Of a DNA stretch of 64,000 nt, positions 26,956 through 36,231 are shown piece by piece. The notes under the pieces were generated by a model. The model did not search any database and was not told the DNA's origin. It worked only from the letters and a program-made list of their open reading frames with translations. The stretch is taken from NCBI GenBank assembly GCA_963761435.1, contig CAVXHJ010000024.1, forward strand, positions 186,001 to 250,000, in the 5' to 3' direction. Position numbers and translations under genes: made by a program. The stretch's first letter is position 1, and every line of letters begins with the position of its first letter. Source of the stretch: Roseiarcus sp963761435 (GTDB lineage: Bacteria > Pseudomonadota > Alphaproteobacteria > Rhizobiales > Beijerinckiaceae).

Positions 26956-27630
26956 TCAGGATTCGCCGACGATGACGATATGCAGCCGTCGGGGCCCGTG
27001 GGCGCCGAGCAGGAGAGTTTGCTCGATGTCGGCGGAGCGCGAGGGGCCGGTGATGAAATTGAGCGTGCGCGGCGCGGCGCCCTTGCCATAGGCGCCGCGA
27101 AGTTTCGCGAACGCGCTCTCATAGTCGGCGAGGATGTCGTCGCGCGCCAGCACAACGATGTGGTTGTCGGAAAGGAAATTGAGGGTCGTCGGGTTGTCGC
27201 CGCCCGAGACGAGCGCGAGCGTGCCGGTCTCCGCGATCCCGGCGAAGCCCGCTGAAAGCGCGTTGACGTCGCGCCCGTCTGAGGCCCCATGCAGGATTTC
27301 GAGCGCCGTCGCGTCCCACGGCATCGCGGCGAGGCGCGGGTCGGCGCCCATCCGCAGCGTCGCTGGGCAATTGTTGTCACGCAGGAAGCGGGCGATTTCA
27401 GCCGGCGCGTCCGCCCAATCGGCGACTTCGATGACGCTTGCCTGCGCGCGCTCGGCCTCGGCCATGAAAGTCGCGAGCCGCGCCGCGACGTCTCCCTGTC
27501 CGCGCTTGGGGATGACGCCGGGCGGCGCTTCCTTGAGGCGCGTCTCGACCTCAAACCTCCGCGGCGCCTCGTCGCCGCTGACCGCGAGCGAACGGCGAAT
27601 GCTGGCGAAGATCGCCTCGCGGGAATTCAT
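26956..27630 (-). CDS. lutC: Lactate utilization protein C (LutC/YkgG family)
   Basis: A 224-aa protein of the LUD domain family, with FAGIAETGTLALVSGG and LNFLSDNHIVVLARDDI, and the C-terminal FITGPSRSADIEQTLLLGAHGP motif diagnostic of LutC. With LutA and LutB it oxidises L-lactate to pyruvate through an iron-sulfur complex. It overlaps lutB by four bases (ATGA), and it is the last gene of lutABC. A reading frame that fuses it to lutB arises only from a frameshift in lutB. Confidence 0.93.
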   Translation of the reverse strand: MNSREAIFASIRRSLAVSGDEAPRRFEVETRLKEAPPGVIPKRGQGDVAARLATFMAEAERAQASVIEVADWADAPAEIARFLRDNNCPATLRMGADPRLAAMPWDATALEILHGASDGRDVNALSAGFAGIAETGTLALVSGGDNPTTLNFLSDNHIVVLARDDILADYESAFAKLRGAYGKGAAPRTLNFITGPSRSADIEQTLLLGAHGPRRLHIVIVGES

Positions 27631-29055
27631 CGCACCGCCCCGCTCCGGCTCCGCCACTGGCTCTGGAACGTAGCCCCTTCCGGCGCCGCGAGGTCGCGAT
27701 AGCGCGTCCAGCCGCCGGCGAAGGGCAGCCAGGAGAAGCGGCCCTTGCCGCGGGACGGCGAGATGCATGGCGCGCGCGGCGATGTCCGCGCCCAGGCGAT
27801 AGAGCGCAGGTTGCCTGGCGAAGAACGCCCAGAAGCCGAGGCCATACCGCAGCGGCGCTGGCGACAGGCGGCGCTCGAATTCCCGCTCACGCCAGTGGCG
27901 CATCATGTTGGGGAGCGGAATGCGAACCGGGCAGACCTCCTCGCAGCGGCCGCAGAAGGTCGAGGCGTTGGGCAATTGCCCGCCTTCGGCGACGCCGATG
28001 AGCGAGGGCGTGAGCACCGCGCCCATTGGTCCGGGATAGACCCAGCCGTAAGCGTGACCGCCCACAGCCTGATAGACCGGACAATGATTCATGCACGCGC
28101 CGCAGCGGATGCAGCGCAGCATGTCCTCGAATTCGCCGCCGAGCATGGCCGAGCGGCCGTTGTCGAGGATGACGACATGATAGGCTCTTGGCCCGTCGGG
28201 ATCGCCCGGCCGGCGCGGCCCGGTCGAGAGGGTCGTATAGACCGAGGCGTCCTGCCCGGTCGCGGATCGCGCGAGAACGCGCAGGAGCTGCGCGGCGTCC
28301 TCGAGCGTCGGGACGACTTTCTCGATCGACGCGATCACGATGTGCGCTTTCGGCAGAATTTGCGTGAGATCGCCATTGCCTTCGTTGGTGACGATGATCG
28401 ACGTTCCCGTCTCGGCAATGAGGAAGTTGGCCCCGGTGATGCCGACGTCGGCGGCGAGAAACTTTGCTCGCAACACCTGGCGCGCTTCCGCCAGCAGCTG
28501 CTCGGGCTCTGCGAGATTGCGGTCGGGCGGCAGGTCGCGATGGGCCTTGCGGAATTCCTTCTCGACGTCTTTCGCCGTGAGATGGATCGCCGGCGCGATG
28601 ATGTGGGAGGGCGCTTCATGGCGCAATTGAATGATGTACTCGCCCAGGTCGGTTTCGACCGGCTCGATTCCGGCCGCCTCGAGCGCGTCATTGAGGCCGA
28701 TCTCCTCGGCGATCATCGACTTGCCCTTGGTGACGCTCCTCGCGTCCATCGACTTGCAGAGGTCGATGATGATCTTGCGCGCTTCGTCTGCGTCCTGCGC
28801 GTAGTGGACATGGCCGCCGCTCGCGCGGACCTTTTGCTCGTAGGCCTCGAGATAGAGGTCGAGGTGGGCGAGCGTGTGGTCCTTGATCGCACGGGCGCTG
28901 TCGCGCAGCGCCTCGAATTCGGGGAGGCGGGCGGCCGCAGCGGCCCGGCGGCCGACGAAATTTCGCGAAAACGACATTGCGCCCTGCAGGCGGGCGTCGG
29001 TCAGCGCTTCGTGCGCGTTGTCCTTGAATCTCGCCGAGGTGGGGACGACCGTCAT
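27627..29055 (-). pseudogene. lutB: Lactate utilization iron-sulfur protein LutB, frameshifted near the C terminus
   Basis: About 475 aa in two frames. The N-terminal LUD region carries GITGANFLIAETGTSIIVTNEG, followed by the ferredoxin-like clusters CIRCGACMNHCPVY and CGRCEEVCPVRIPLP. Near 27748-27757 one base is in excess (gtcccgcgg); before it the protein reads as normal LutB, and after it the original frame loses similarity while the shifted frame gives FAGGWTRYRDLAAPEG, the expected LutB tail, then a stop that overlaps the lutC start. The gene overlaps lutA by four bases. Probably a functional gene affected by a sequence error. Confidence 0.85.
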
Positions 29056-29870
29056 CGGGCGCCCTCCGGCTTGCCTTCGCCGATCGCCGGGCCGTCGGCC
29101 ATGCCGGCGAGGATTTCCGCCACGTGGCGCGCCTTGATCGGCGATCCCTCGCGCTGAAGCTTGCCCGCCATGTTCATCAGGCACCCCAGATCGCCCGCGA
29201 GCACCGTATCCGGCTTCGCGTTTCGGATGTCGTCGGCCTTGCGCATGACGATTGCGTTGGATAGTTCGCCGTATTTGGTCGCGAACAGTCCGCCAAAGCC
29301 GCAACAAACTTCCGCATCGCTAAGTTCGACCAGCGTCAGGCCTTCAACCCCGGCGAGAAGCCGCCGCGGTTGCGTTTTGACGCCGAGCTCCCGCAAGCCC
29401 GCGCAGGAATCATGATAGGCGACCGTCCCCTCATAGCGCGCCGCGACCTTCTTGACGCCCATGACGTCGACGAGAAAGCTGATCAGTTCGTGCGACTTCT
29501 CGGCGAACCGCTCGGCCCGCAGGGCGAGCTCGGGCTCGCCGGCGAACAGGTCGGGGTAATGCTTGATCAGCATCCCCCCGCACGAGCCGCTCGGCGCGAC
29601 GACGTAGTCGCAGTCCTCGAAGGCCTCGATCGCCTGCCGCGCCAGCGTCTTGGCGGTCGCGCGATCGCCAGAATTATACGCGGGCTGGCCGCAGCACGTC
29701 TGACTCGGAACAATAACCTTGCAGCCGGCGTCTTCGAGCAGCTTCACCGCCGCGAACCCGACGCTCGGCCGGATGATGTCCACGAGGCAGGTGACAAAGA
29801 GCCCGACGCGAGGCTGTGAGTTCCGGGCGGGGCCGGCGCCGGCCGGGGTCGCAGTCATGTCCTGTTGCAT
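29052..29870 (-). CDS. lutA: Lactate utilization (Fe-S)-binding protein A
   Basis: A 272-aa protein with the two cysteine-rich CCG domains of the heterodisulfide-reductase/GlpC-like family: PSQTCCGQPAYNSGDR with PSGSCGGML in the first half, and YHDSCAGLRELGV with VELSDAEVCCGFGGLF in the second. It is the electron-accepting or cluster subunit of the LutABC L-lactate oxidase. First gene of the lutABC operon, overlapping lutB by ATGA. ATG 29858 is an alternative start. It is divergent from pncB, with 58 bases between them. Confidence 0.93.
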   Translation of the reverse strand: MQQDMTATPAGAGPARNSQPRVGLFVTCLVDIIRPSVGFAAVKLLEDAGCKVIVPSQTCCGQPAYNSGDRATAKTLARQAIEAFEDCDYVVAPSGSCGGMLIKHYPDLFAGEPELALRAERFAEKSHELISFLVDVMGVKKVAARYEGTVAYHDSCAGLRELGVKTQPRRLLAGVEGLTLVELSDAEVCCGFGGLFATKYGELSNAIVMRKADDIRNAKPDTVLAGDLGCLMNMAGKLQREGSPIKARHVAEILAGMADGPAIGEGKPEGAR

Positions 29871-29928
29871 CCTTGGCCGTCGGGGCGCCGCTCTTGTCGC
29901 TCAGCCTTCACCTCCTTAAGGTCGCACA

Positions 29929-31243
29929 ATGGCCACGGATATCGCAACCCGCGTCTATGACCACACGTTTCACATCGATCCGGCCATCCGGACGCTGCTC
30001 GACACCGATTTCTACAAGCTCCTGATGCTCCAGATGATCTGGAAGATGCATCCGAAGCGCCAGGTGACCTTCCAGCTGATCAACCGGACGACGTCAGTGA
30101 GGCTCGCGGATTTCGTCGACGAGCGCCAGCTCACCGACCAGCTCGATCACGCGCGCACGCTGCGGCTGGCCAAGAACGAGCTGATCTGGCTCGCGGGCAA
30201 CACCTTCTACGGCACGCAGCACATTTTTGAACCTGGCTTCATCGAGTGGCTCGCGACGTTCCAGCTTCCCGACTACGAACTCACCCGGCGCGACGGGCAA
30301 TACGAATTGCGCTTCTCCGGTCCGTGGACCGGGACGACGATGTGGGAAATCCCGGCGCTTGCGATCATCAATGAGCTGAGGGCGCGCGCGGCGATGCGCT
30401 CCATGAGCCGGTTCGATCTCGACGTGCTCTACGCCCGCGCCAAGGCGAAGCTCTGGTCGAAGGTCGAGCGGTTGCGCATTCTCGAGCGCGAAGGGCCGGT
30501 CAGGGTGTCGGATTTCGGCACCCGCCGGCGCCACAGCTTTCTCTGGCACCGCTGGTGCGTCGAGGCGATGCAGGAGGGGCTGGGCGACAGTTTCATCGGC
30601 ACCTCCAACGTCAAGCACGCGATGGACACCGGCCTCGAGGCGATCGGCACCAACGCCCATGAGCTGCCGATGGTCTATGCCGCGCTCGCTGACGACGACG
30701 AGGAATTGCGGCAGGCGCCCTACAAGGTGCTGAAGGACTGGGCGAAGATGTACGACGGCAATCTCCTGGTCGTGCTGCCGGATTGCTTCGGCACCACCGA
30801 GTTTCTTCACCATGCGCCGGACTGGGTGGCGGACTGGAAGGGCGCGCGGCCGGATTCGAAGCTCCCGCTCGCCGGCGCCCGAGAACTCATCGCATGGTGG
30901 AGGAGCCGGGGCCGCGATCCGCGGGACAAGCTGATCGTGCTCTCCGATGCGATGGACGTCGATTCGATCGAAGAGTCGGTGCGCGCGCTGCGCGGGCAGG
31001 TCAACCTGTCGTTCGGCTGGGGCACCAACCTGACCAACGACTTTGTCGGCTGCGCCCCGGCCGGCGTCGACGGCCAGCTCAAGGCGATCTCGCTCGTCTG
31101 CAAGGTGGTGGAGGCGGACGGGCGCCCGGCGGTGAAACTCTCCGACAACCCGAACAAGGTGCTGGGGCCGCCGGACGAGGTCGAGCGCTACCGGCGCGTC
31201 TTTGGGCTTGGCCGGCATGAATGCGGAGCCGGTGGTGGTGTAG
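29929..31243 (+). pseudogene. pncB: Nicotinate phosphoribosyltransferase, frameshifted at its 3' end
   Basis: A protein of about 437 aa that makes nicotinate mononucleotide in NAD salvage. Conserved segments include LLDTDFYKLLMLQMIW, SDFGTRRRHSFLWHRW, GTSNVKHAMD and the phosphate-site FGWGTNLTNDFVG. At about 31205-31213 an extra base (cttggccgg) shifts the frame, so that the reading frame runs on into glcD; in the corrected frame the protein ends with AGMNAEPVVV and a TAG at 31241. The apparent 926-aa PncB-GlcD protein is therefore an artefact. It is the first gene in the run with glcDEF and is divergent from lutA. Confidence 0.85.
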
Positions 31244-31272
31244 GGCGAGAACCGGCCTATACTGAGCGCGCC

Positions 31273-32709
31273 ATGTCCCACATCGCCTTTCCGCGCCTGG
31301 ACGAGTCGATCCTTTCGCGCCGCGCCGAGATCGTCGAACGCCTGGCGGCGATCCTCCCGCCCGAATGTCTCATCGCCGACGAATCCGGGCGGCGCGCTTT
31401 CGAGACCGACGCGCTCACCGCCTATCGCCGCATGCCGCTCGCGGTCGTCCTGCCGCGTTCGACCGAGGAGGTCGCGCGGGTCCTGAAACTCTGCCGCGAC
31501 GAGAAGGTCTATGTCGTGCCGCGCGGCGCCGGCACCTCGCTCTCCGGCGGCGCGATCCCGCAGGAGGACGCGGTGGTCATCGCGCTGACCAAGATGAGCC
31601 GCATTCTCGAGATCAACCTCGCCGACCGCTACGCGCGGGTCGAAGCGGGCGTGACCAATCTCGCCATCTCGGAGGCGGTCTCCCCGGAGGGCTTTTTCTA
31701 TGCGCCCGATCCGTCCTCCCAGCTCGCCTGCACGATCGGCGGCAATATCGGGATGAACTCGGGCGGCGCCCATTGCCTCAAATACGGCGTCACCACCAAC
31801 AACCTCCTCGGCGTCCGCCTGGTCACCCCGGACGGCGAGATCCTCGATTTCGGCGGCGAGGCGATGGACGCGCCCGGCTACGACCTCCTCGGCCTTGTCT
31901 GCGGCTCCGAGGGCCAGCTCGGGATCGTGACCGAGGCGACCGTGCGCCTCATTCCCTTGCCCGAGGGAGCGCGGCCGGTCCTGTTCGGCTTCGATTCGGT
32001 CGAGGACGCCAGCCAGTGCGTCGCGGCGATCATCGGCGCCGGCATCGTTCCGGTGGCGATGGAATATATGGACAAGCCGGCGATCCATATCTGCGAGAAC
32101 TTCGCCCACGCCGGTTATCCGCTCGATGTCGAGGCGATGCTGATCATCGAGGTCGAGGGTTCTGACGCGGAGATGAAGGCGCGATGCTCGGCCAGGATCG
32201 GCGCGATCGCGAAAGCCTATAACGTGCGCACCGTGCGCGAATCGATGTCGGCGATGGAGAGCGCGCAGATCTGGAAGGGCCGCAAGTCGGCGTTCGGAGC
32301 GACCGGGCGGGTGGCCGATTACATCTGCATGGACGGGACTGTGCCGACCAGCCGCCTGCCCGAGGCGTTGAAGCGCACCGGCGAGATCTGCGCCTCGTTC
32401 GGGCTTCGGGTCGCCAATGTCTTTCACGCCGGCGACGGCAACATGCATCCTCTGGTCCTCTATAACGTCAACGACGAGGCGGAGCGGGGCAAAGCCGAGG
32501 AGGCGGGCGAGGCCATTCTCAAGATGTGCGTCGATCTCGGCGGCTGCCTGACCGGCGAGCATGGCGTCGGCATCGAAAAGCGCGAGTTGATGGGGCGCCA
32601 GTTCAGCGAGGTCGAGCTCGCGCAGCAGAAGCGGGTGCGCGCCGCCTTCGATCCCGATGGGCGGCTGAACCCGGCCAAGGTGTTTCCGCTCGGCGAGCGG
32701 GCCGCATGA
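31273..32709 (+). CDS. glcD: Glycolate oxidase subunit GlcD (FAD-linked)
   Basis: A 478-aa flavoprotein of the GlcD/LldD-like D-2-hydroxyacid dehydrogenase family. The FAD-binding PCMH domain contains VVPRGAGTSLSGGAIP (about 77) and SSQLACTIGGNIGMNSGG; the C-terminal cap has NVFHAGDGNMHPL and GEHGVGIEKR. It oxidises glycolate to glyoxylate with subunits E and F. The true start is ATG 31273; the longer frame upstream belongs to pncB. Its stop overlaps the start of glcE (ATGA). Glycolate is produced by phosphoglycolate salvage in organisms with C1 or CO2 metabolism. Confidence 0.93.
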   Translation: MSHIAFPRLDESILSRRAEIVERLAAILPPECLIADESGRRAFETDALTAYRRMPLAVVLPRSTEEVARVLKLCRDEKVYVVPRGAGTSLSGGAIPQEDAVVIALTKMSRILEINLADRYARVEAGVTNLAISEAVSPEGFFYAPDPSSQLACTIGGNIGMNSGGAHCLKYGVTTNNLLGVRLVTPDGEILDFGGEAMDAPGYDLLGLVCGSEGQLGIVTEATVRLIPLPEGARPVLFGFDSVEDASQCVAAIIGAGIVPVAMEYMDKPAIHICENFAHAGYPLDVEAMLIIEVEGSDAEMKARCSARIGAIAKAYNVRTVRESMSAMESAQIWKGRKSAFGATGRVADYICMDGTVPTSRLPEALKRTGEICASFGLRVANVFHAGDGNMHPLVLYNVNDEAERGKAEEAGEAILKMCVDLGGCLTGEHGVGIEKRELMGRQFSEVELAQQKRVRAAFDPDGRLNPAKVFPLGERAA

Positions 32710-33891
32710 TCGAGGCGCTCAGGCCCGAGCGCGAGGCCGACGTGGTCGAGGCGGTTCATGCTGCGCGTCGCGACAAGACGAAGCTCGACATCGACGGCGC
32801 CGGCACGAAGGCGGGCCTCGGACGCCCGCGCACGGGAGCGCGGCGGCTGTCGAGCGCCGCGATGTCGGGGATCATCTTCTATGCGCCGGCCGAAATGACG
32901 CTCAGCGCCAGGGGCGGCACGACGATCGCCGAGATCGAGGCGGCCATCGCCGAGCACAGTCAGATTCTGCCGTTCGAGCCGATGCGCCCGAAAGGCCTTT
33001 GGGGATCGTGCGCCGATCCGACGCTTGGCGGCGTGGTCGCGACCAACCTCGCCGGCCCGCGCCGGCCGAGCGCAGGCGCGGTGCGCGACGGCGTCCTGGG
33101 CTTGAAGCTCGTCAGCGGCCTCGGCCAGACGATCCGGTGCGGCGGGCGGGTGATGAAGAACGTCACCGGGCTCGACCTCACCAAGCTCAATTGCGGCGCC
33201 CACGGCACGCTCGGCGTCCTGACCGAGGCGACAATCAAGCTCGCGCCCCGGCCCGAGGCCGAGGCGACTCTCGTCGTGCCTGAGCTTGGCGAACAGAAAG
33301 CCGTCGAAGCCATGACCCGCGGCTTAAGCTCGCCGTTCGGCGTCAGCGGCGCGGCATGGCTCGCCCCTGGCATGGGGCGCGACTTTTCCCGCACTTTGCT
33401 GCGCCTTGAAGGCTTTGTGGAGTCGGTCGATTACCGCGCCGGATCGCTGGCTTCGCTCATCGGCGCCTTCGGCCACGTCGAGAAGCTGACGGGAGAAGAA
33501 TCGAGCCGCGCTGTGGCGTTCGGTTCGCGACGCCGAATTCATCGCCGAACCCAGCGATCGCGCCATCTGGCGGGTGAGCCTCGCGCCCTCGCGGGCGGCG
33601 CCGTTCGTCGCCAGTCTCGGCGAGACGGCGCTCGCCCATTTCTTCGACTGGGGCGGCGGCCTCGTTTGGGTTGCGACCGGGCCGAGCGAAGCCGCGGCGG
33701 CGGCGGTCCGCAGCGCGGTCGCGCCGACAAAGGGCCACGCGACGCTGATGCGGGCGCCGGATTCGCTCCGCGCCGCGGTCGAAGTGTTCGAGCCGCCATC
33801 CATTCAGGGCCTTGCGCTCAGCCGCCGCCTCAAGGAGAGCTTCGATCCGGACGGCGTCTTGAATTTCGGCCGCATGTACGAAGGAATTTGA
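32706..33891 (+). pseudogene. glcE: Glycolate oxidase subunit GlcE with a frameshift
   Basis: A GlcE-type FAD-binding subunit of about 394 aa in two frames. The first frame gives IDGAGTKAGLGRP, GGTTIAEIEAAIAEH, SCADPTLGGVVATNLAGPRR and MKNVTGLDLTKLNCGAHGT, all diagnostic. Near 33505-33515 the reading frame shifts (net +1 or -2), and a second frame supplies the conserved tail ending GVLNFGRMYEGI. GlcE forms the FAD-binding part of the membrane-linked glycolate oxidase with GlcD and GlcF. Overlaps glcD by four bases. Both halves are well conserved, which favours a sequence error. Confidence 0.85.
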
Positions 33892-33904
33892 GGACTGCCG
33901 CGCC

Positions 33905-34042
33905 CCCCTCCACCGCGCTGACGCGCGGTCCCCCTCCCCGGCGCTCTTCGAGCGCAAGGGAGGATGCCGGCGGCGCCGCCGGCGAATCCTCCCCCGCCTG
34001 GGCGGGGGAGGGGGACCAGCCGAAGGCTGGTGGAAGGGGTGG
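33905..34042. repeat. Palindromic intergenic repeat between glcE and glcF
   Basis: Left arm from 33905 (ccccctccaccgcg to ggtccccctcccc, about 33939) and right arm at about 34003-34042 (gggggagggggacc to ggtggaaggggtgg) are complementary, with a central small palindrome, ggcggcgccgcc, at about 33969-33981. This matches the pattern of repetitive extragenic palindromes common in Rhizobiales. Only one copy is in the window. It splits the glc unit, and may form a strong mRNA hairpin before glcF. Confidence 0.65.
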
Positions 34043-34086
34043 AGCGCCTGACGCCAGACCGTTGACCCGCCAGTTCGGAGCTCCGC

Positions 34087-35394
34087 TTGCAGACCCAGTT
34101 CGCCCCTGAAGCGCTCGCCGATCCGCATATCCGCGAACTCGAAGGCATCCTGCGCTCGTGCGTGCATTGCGGCTTCTGCACCGCGACCTGCCCGACCTAT
34201 GTCACGCAGGGCGACGAGCGCGACAGTCCGCGCGGGCGCATCTACCTCATCAAGGACCTGCTCGAGACCGGCCGCAAGATCGAGGCTGAGGACGTCTGGC
34301 CGATCGACCATTGCCTCTCCTGCCTCTCCTGCGTGACCACGTGTCCGTCGGGCGTCGACTATCGCCGGCTCGTCGACGACGCGCGGGTCAGGATCGAGCA
34401 GAACTACCGCCGCCCGCTTGTCGACCGCCTCATGCGGTCGATGCTTGTCAGGCTCATCCCTTCGCGAGCGGCCTTCCGCGGGGCGCTCAAGCTCGCGGCG
34501 CTCGGACGGCTATTCAAGCCCGCGCTCAGCGCTCTGCCGGGGATCGGGCCGAAAGTCGGGGCGATGCTGGCGCTTGCCCCGACGTCGCTGCCCCCGTCCG
34601 GGCCGGCCGAAAAGCCGGGCGTCTACCCGGCCGCCGGCGTCGAGGGCAAGCGACGGCGCATGGCGCTGCTCGGCGGCTGCGCCGAGGCGGTTCTGGCGCC
34701 CCACATTCACGAGGCGACCATCCGCCTCCTGAACCGCGCCGGAATCGACGTGGTCATTCCGAACGGCGAAGGCTGCTGCGGCTCGCTCGCCCATCACATG
34801 GGCGCGGAGCAGCGCGCGCTGGCGCAGGCGCGCGCCGACATCGACGCCTGGACGCGCGAGATCGACGGCGGGGGGCTCGAGGCGATCGTCGTCACGGCTT
34901 CCGGTTGCGGCGCGACGATCAAGGACTATGGCTACATGCTGCGTGACGATCCCGCCTATGCGAAGAAGGCCGCCCGAGTTGCTGCGCTTGCCAAAGACAT
35001 CTCGGAGGTCGCGGGCGCGCTCGACCTCGACTTCAAGGCGCCTCGCCGCCTCGCCGTCGCCTATCACGCCGCCTGCTCTCTCCAGCACGCGCAGAAGATC
35101 GTCGATCAGCCGAAGGCGTTGCTCAAGCGCGCCGGCTTCGAAGTCCGCTCCATCCCCGAGGCGCATCTCTGCTGCGGCTCGGCCGGGACCTACAACATTC
35201 TCCAGCCTGCGATCGCCAACGCTTTGCGCGACCGGAAGGTCGCCAACATCGCGCGCGTCAGGCCCGACGTCATCGCCGCCGGCAACATCGGCTGCCTGAC
35301 CCAGATCGGTTCGGCGACCGCGACGCCGGTCGTGCATGTTGTCGAACTGCTCGACTGGGCAAGCGGCGGCCCGGCGCCGGCCGGCTTGGCTTGA
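34087..35394 (+). CDS. glcF: Glycolate oxidase iron-sulfur subunit GlcF
   Basis: A 435-aa protein with two ferredoxin-type 4Fe-4S motifs near the N terminus (CVHCGFCTATCPT and CLSCLSCVTTCPSGVDY) and two CCG cysteine-rich domains (GEGCCGSLAHHMG; HLCCGSAGTYN). It passes electrons from GlcDE to the membrane quinone pool. It starts with TTG at 34087, six bases after a ggag ribosome site; no in-frame ATG is available nearby, and TTG is a common start for this gene in Rhizobiales. The 195-base gap from glcE holds only a palindromic repeat, so it is probably in the same transcript. Confidence 0.92.
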   Translation: MQTQFAPEALADPHIRELEGILRSCVHCGFCTATCPTYVTQGDERDSPRGRIYLIKDLLETGRKIEAEDVWPIDHCLSCLSCVTTCPSGVDYRRLVDDARVRIEQNYRRPLVDRLMRSMLVRLIPSRAAFRGALKLAALGRLFKPALSALPGIGPKVGAMLALAPTSLPPSGPAEKPGVYPAAGVEGKRRRMALLGGCAEAVLAPHIHEATIRLLNRAGIDVVIPNGEGCCGSLAHHMGAEQRALAQARADIDAWTREIDGGGLEAIVVTASGCGATIKDYGYMLRDDPAYAKKAARVAALAKDISEVAGALDLDFKAPRRLAVAYHAACSLQHAQKIVDQPKALLKRAGFEVRSIPEAHLCCGSAGTYNILQPAIANALRDRKVANIARVRPDVIAAGNIGCLTQIGSATATPVVHVVELLDWASGGPAPAGLA

Positions 35395-35506
35395 CGCTTT
35401 GCCGTCATTCGCGAGGACCCCCAGGTCAAGCCCGGGGTCTCGCGCGTCATGGCCCGGGCTCCACGGGCGCGGTCGGGCAGGCCGCCGGCGAGCGCGCCGG
35501 CTTTTG

Positions 35507-35792
35507 GCTCTTATGGCGTTATCTGTTGGTCGACCGGTTTGCTGTTCGTTCGTCGAACCCTTGCCGTCATGGCCGGGCTTGTCCCGGCCATCCACGCCGG
35601 GCCGCCGCAAGACAGTCCCGCCTCGGCGCGACCGGCAGGAAGGCGGACGGTCGCAAGGCTTTTCGCGCTTGCCTGCGTCGATGCGCTGGGCCTTCGTGGA
35701 TGGCCGGGACAAGCCCGGCCATGCTATGGCGCCGTCCGCCACCTCCGCCATGCTCCCGATTCCTTCCCCACAACAGCCAAGGCGATAAGAGC
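35507..35792 (+). mobile_element. MITE-like element, copy 1 (tandem with copy 2)
   Basis: A 286-bp non-coding unit. Imperfect terminal inverted repeats: gctcttatggcgttatctgttgg at the left and its relative gctcttatcgccttggctgttgt (reverse complement) at the right, 18 of 23 matches. Inside, a 27-base palindromic arm at 35568-35594 (gtcatggccgggcttgtcc and on) is exactly reverse-complementary to 35697-35723. The unit is repeated almost identically as copy 2 and inverted at 57.6 kb. It encodes no transposase. Flanked on the left by CGGCTTTT (35498-35505). Confidence 0.75.
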
Positions 35793-35802
35793 GCGAATTT
35801 TG

Positions 35803-36096
35803 GCTCTTATGGCGTTATCTGTTGGTCGACCGGTTTGCTGTTCGTTCGTCGAACCCTTGCCGTCATGGCCGGGCTTGTCCCGGCCATCCACGCCGGGCCG
35901 CCGCAAGAACAAGTCCCGCCTCGGCGCGACCGGCAGGAAGGCGGACGGTCGCAAGGCTTTTCGCGCTTGCCTGCGTAGATGCGCTGGGCCTTCGTGGATG
36001 GCCGGGACAAGCCCGGCCATGACGCCTTGATGGCGCCGTCCGCCACCTCCGCCATGCTCCCAATTCCTTCCCCACAACAGCCAACGCGATAAGAGC
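35803..36096 (+). mobile_element. MITE-like element, copy 2
   Basis: A 294-bp near-identical copy of the unit at 35507-35792, in the same orientation, 296 bp further on. The 8-base joint between copies is CGAATTTT, and the right flank at 36098-36105 is CGGCTTTT, identical to the left flank of copy 1. This is the pattern expected from an 8-bp target duplication around a tandem pair. Confidence 0.75.
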
Positions 36097-36104
36097 GCGG
36101 CTTT

Positions 36105-36231
36105 TTCTTGCGATTATCAGAAACCACGGATAGAGTGGTCCTGTCGCCGAACGCGCCGCCTCGAGGAGCGGCGCCGGGAGAAAGCGGGTTTTTGCGCCGG
36201 ATCGTCGTAACCCATTGAAAAGGCCCAATTC
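36105..36231 (+). repeat. Second intergenic repeat module, copy 1
   Basis: Begins TTCTTGCGATTATCAGAAA (36105-36123) and ends with aacccattgaaaaggccc and on (36209-36231). A related module occurs at 57932-58077 (TTCTTGCGAAAATCAGAAA and aaccctttgaaaagaccc). In both places the MITE-like element lies directly before it. The intervening bases are less conserved. Confidence 0.6.

Noticed and set aside
26956..29307. 783-aa LutB-LutC fusion with an arginine-rich N-terminal extension
   Set aside because: One extra base near 27752 hides the LutB tail and stop. The extension upstream of 29055 is lutA read in another frame.
30094..32562. 822-aa minus-strand reading frame opposite pncB-glcD
   Set aside because: Long antisense frames are expected at this GC content; composition is His/Arg/Asp-rich and no family is recognisable. 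The same holds for those opposite edd (21704-23401) and cyoB (47966-49594).
29929..32709. 926-aa PncB-GlcD fusion protein
   Set aside because: The join is explained by one extra base near 31209; each half has its own proper end and start.
35502..36100. Tandem 296-bp repeats as a CRISPR array
   Set aside because: Only two long units, no short repeats with unique spacers, no cas genes; internal palindromes fit a MITE-like element.
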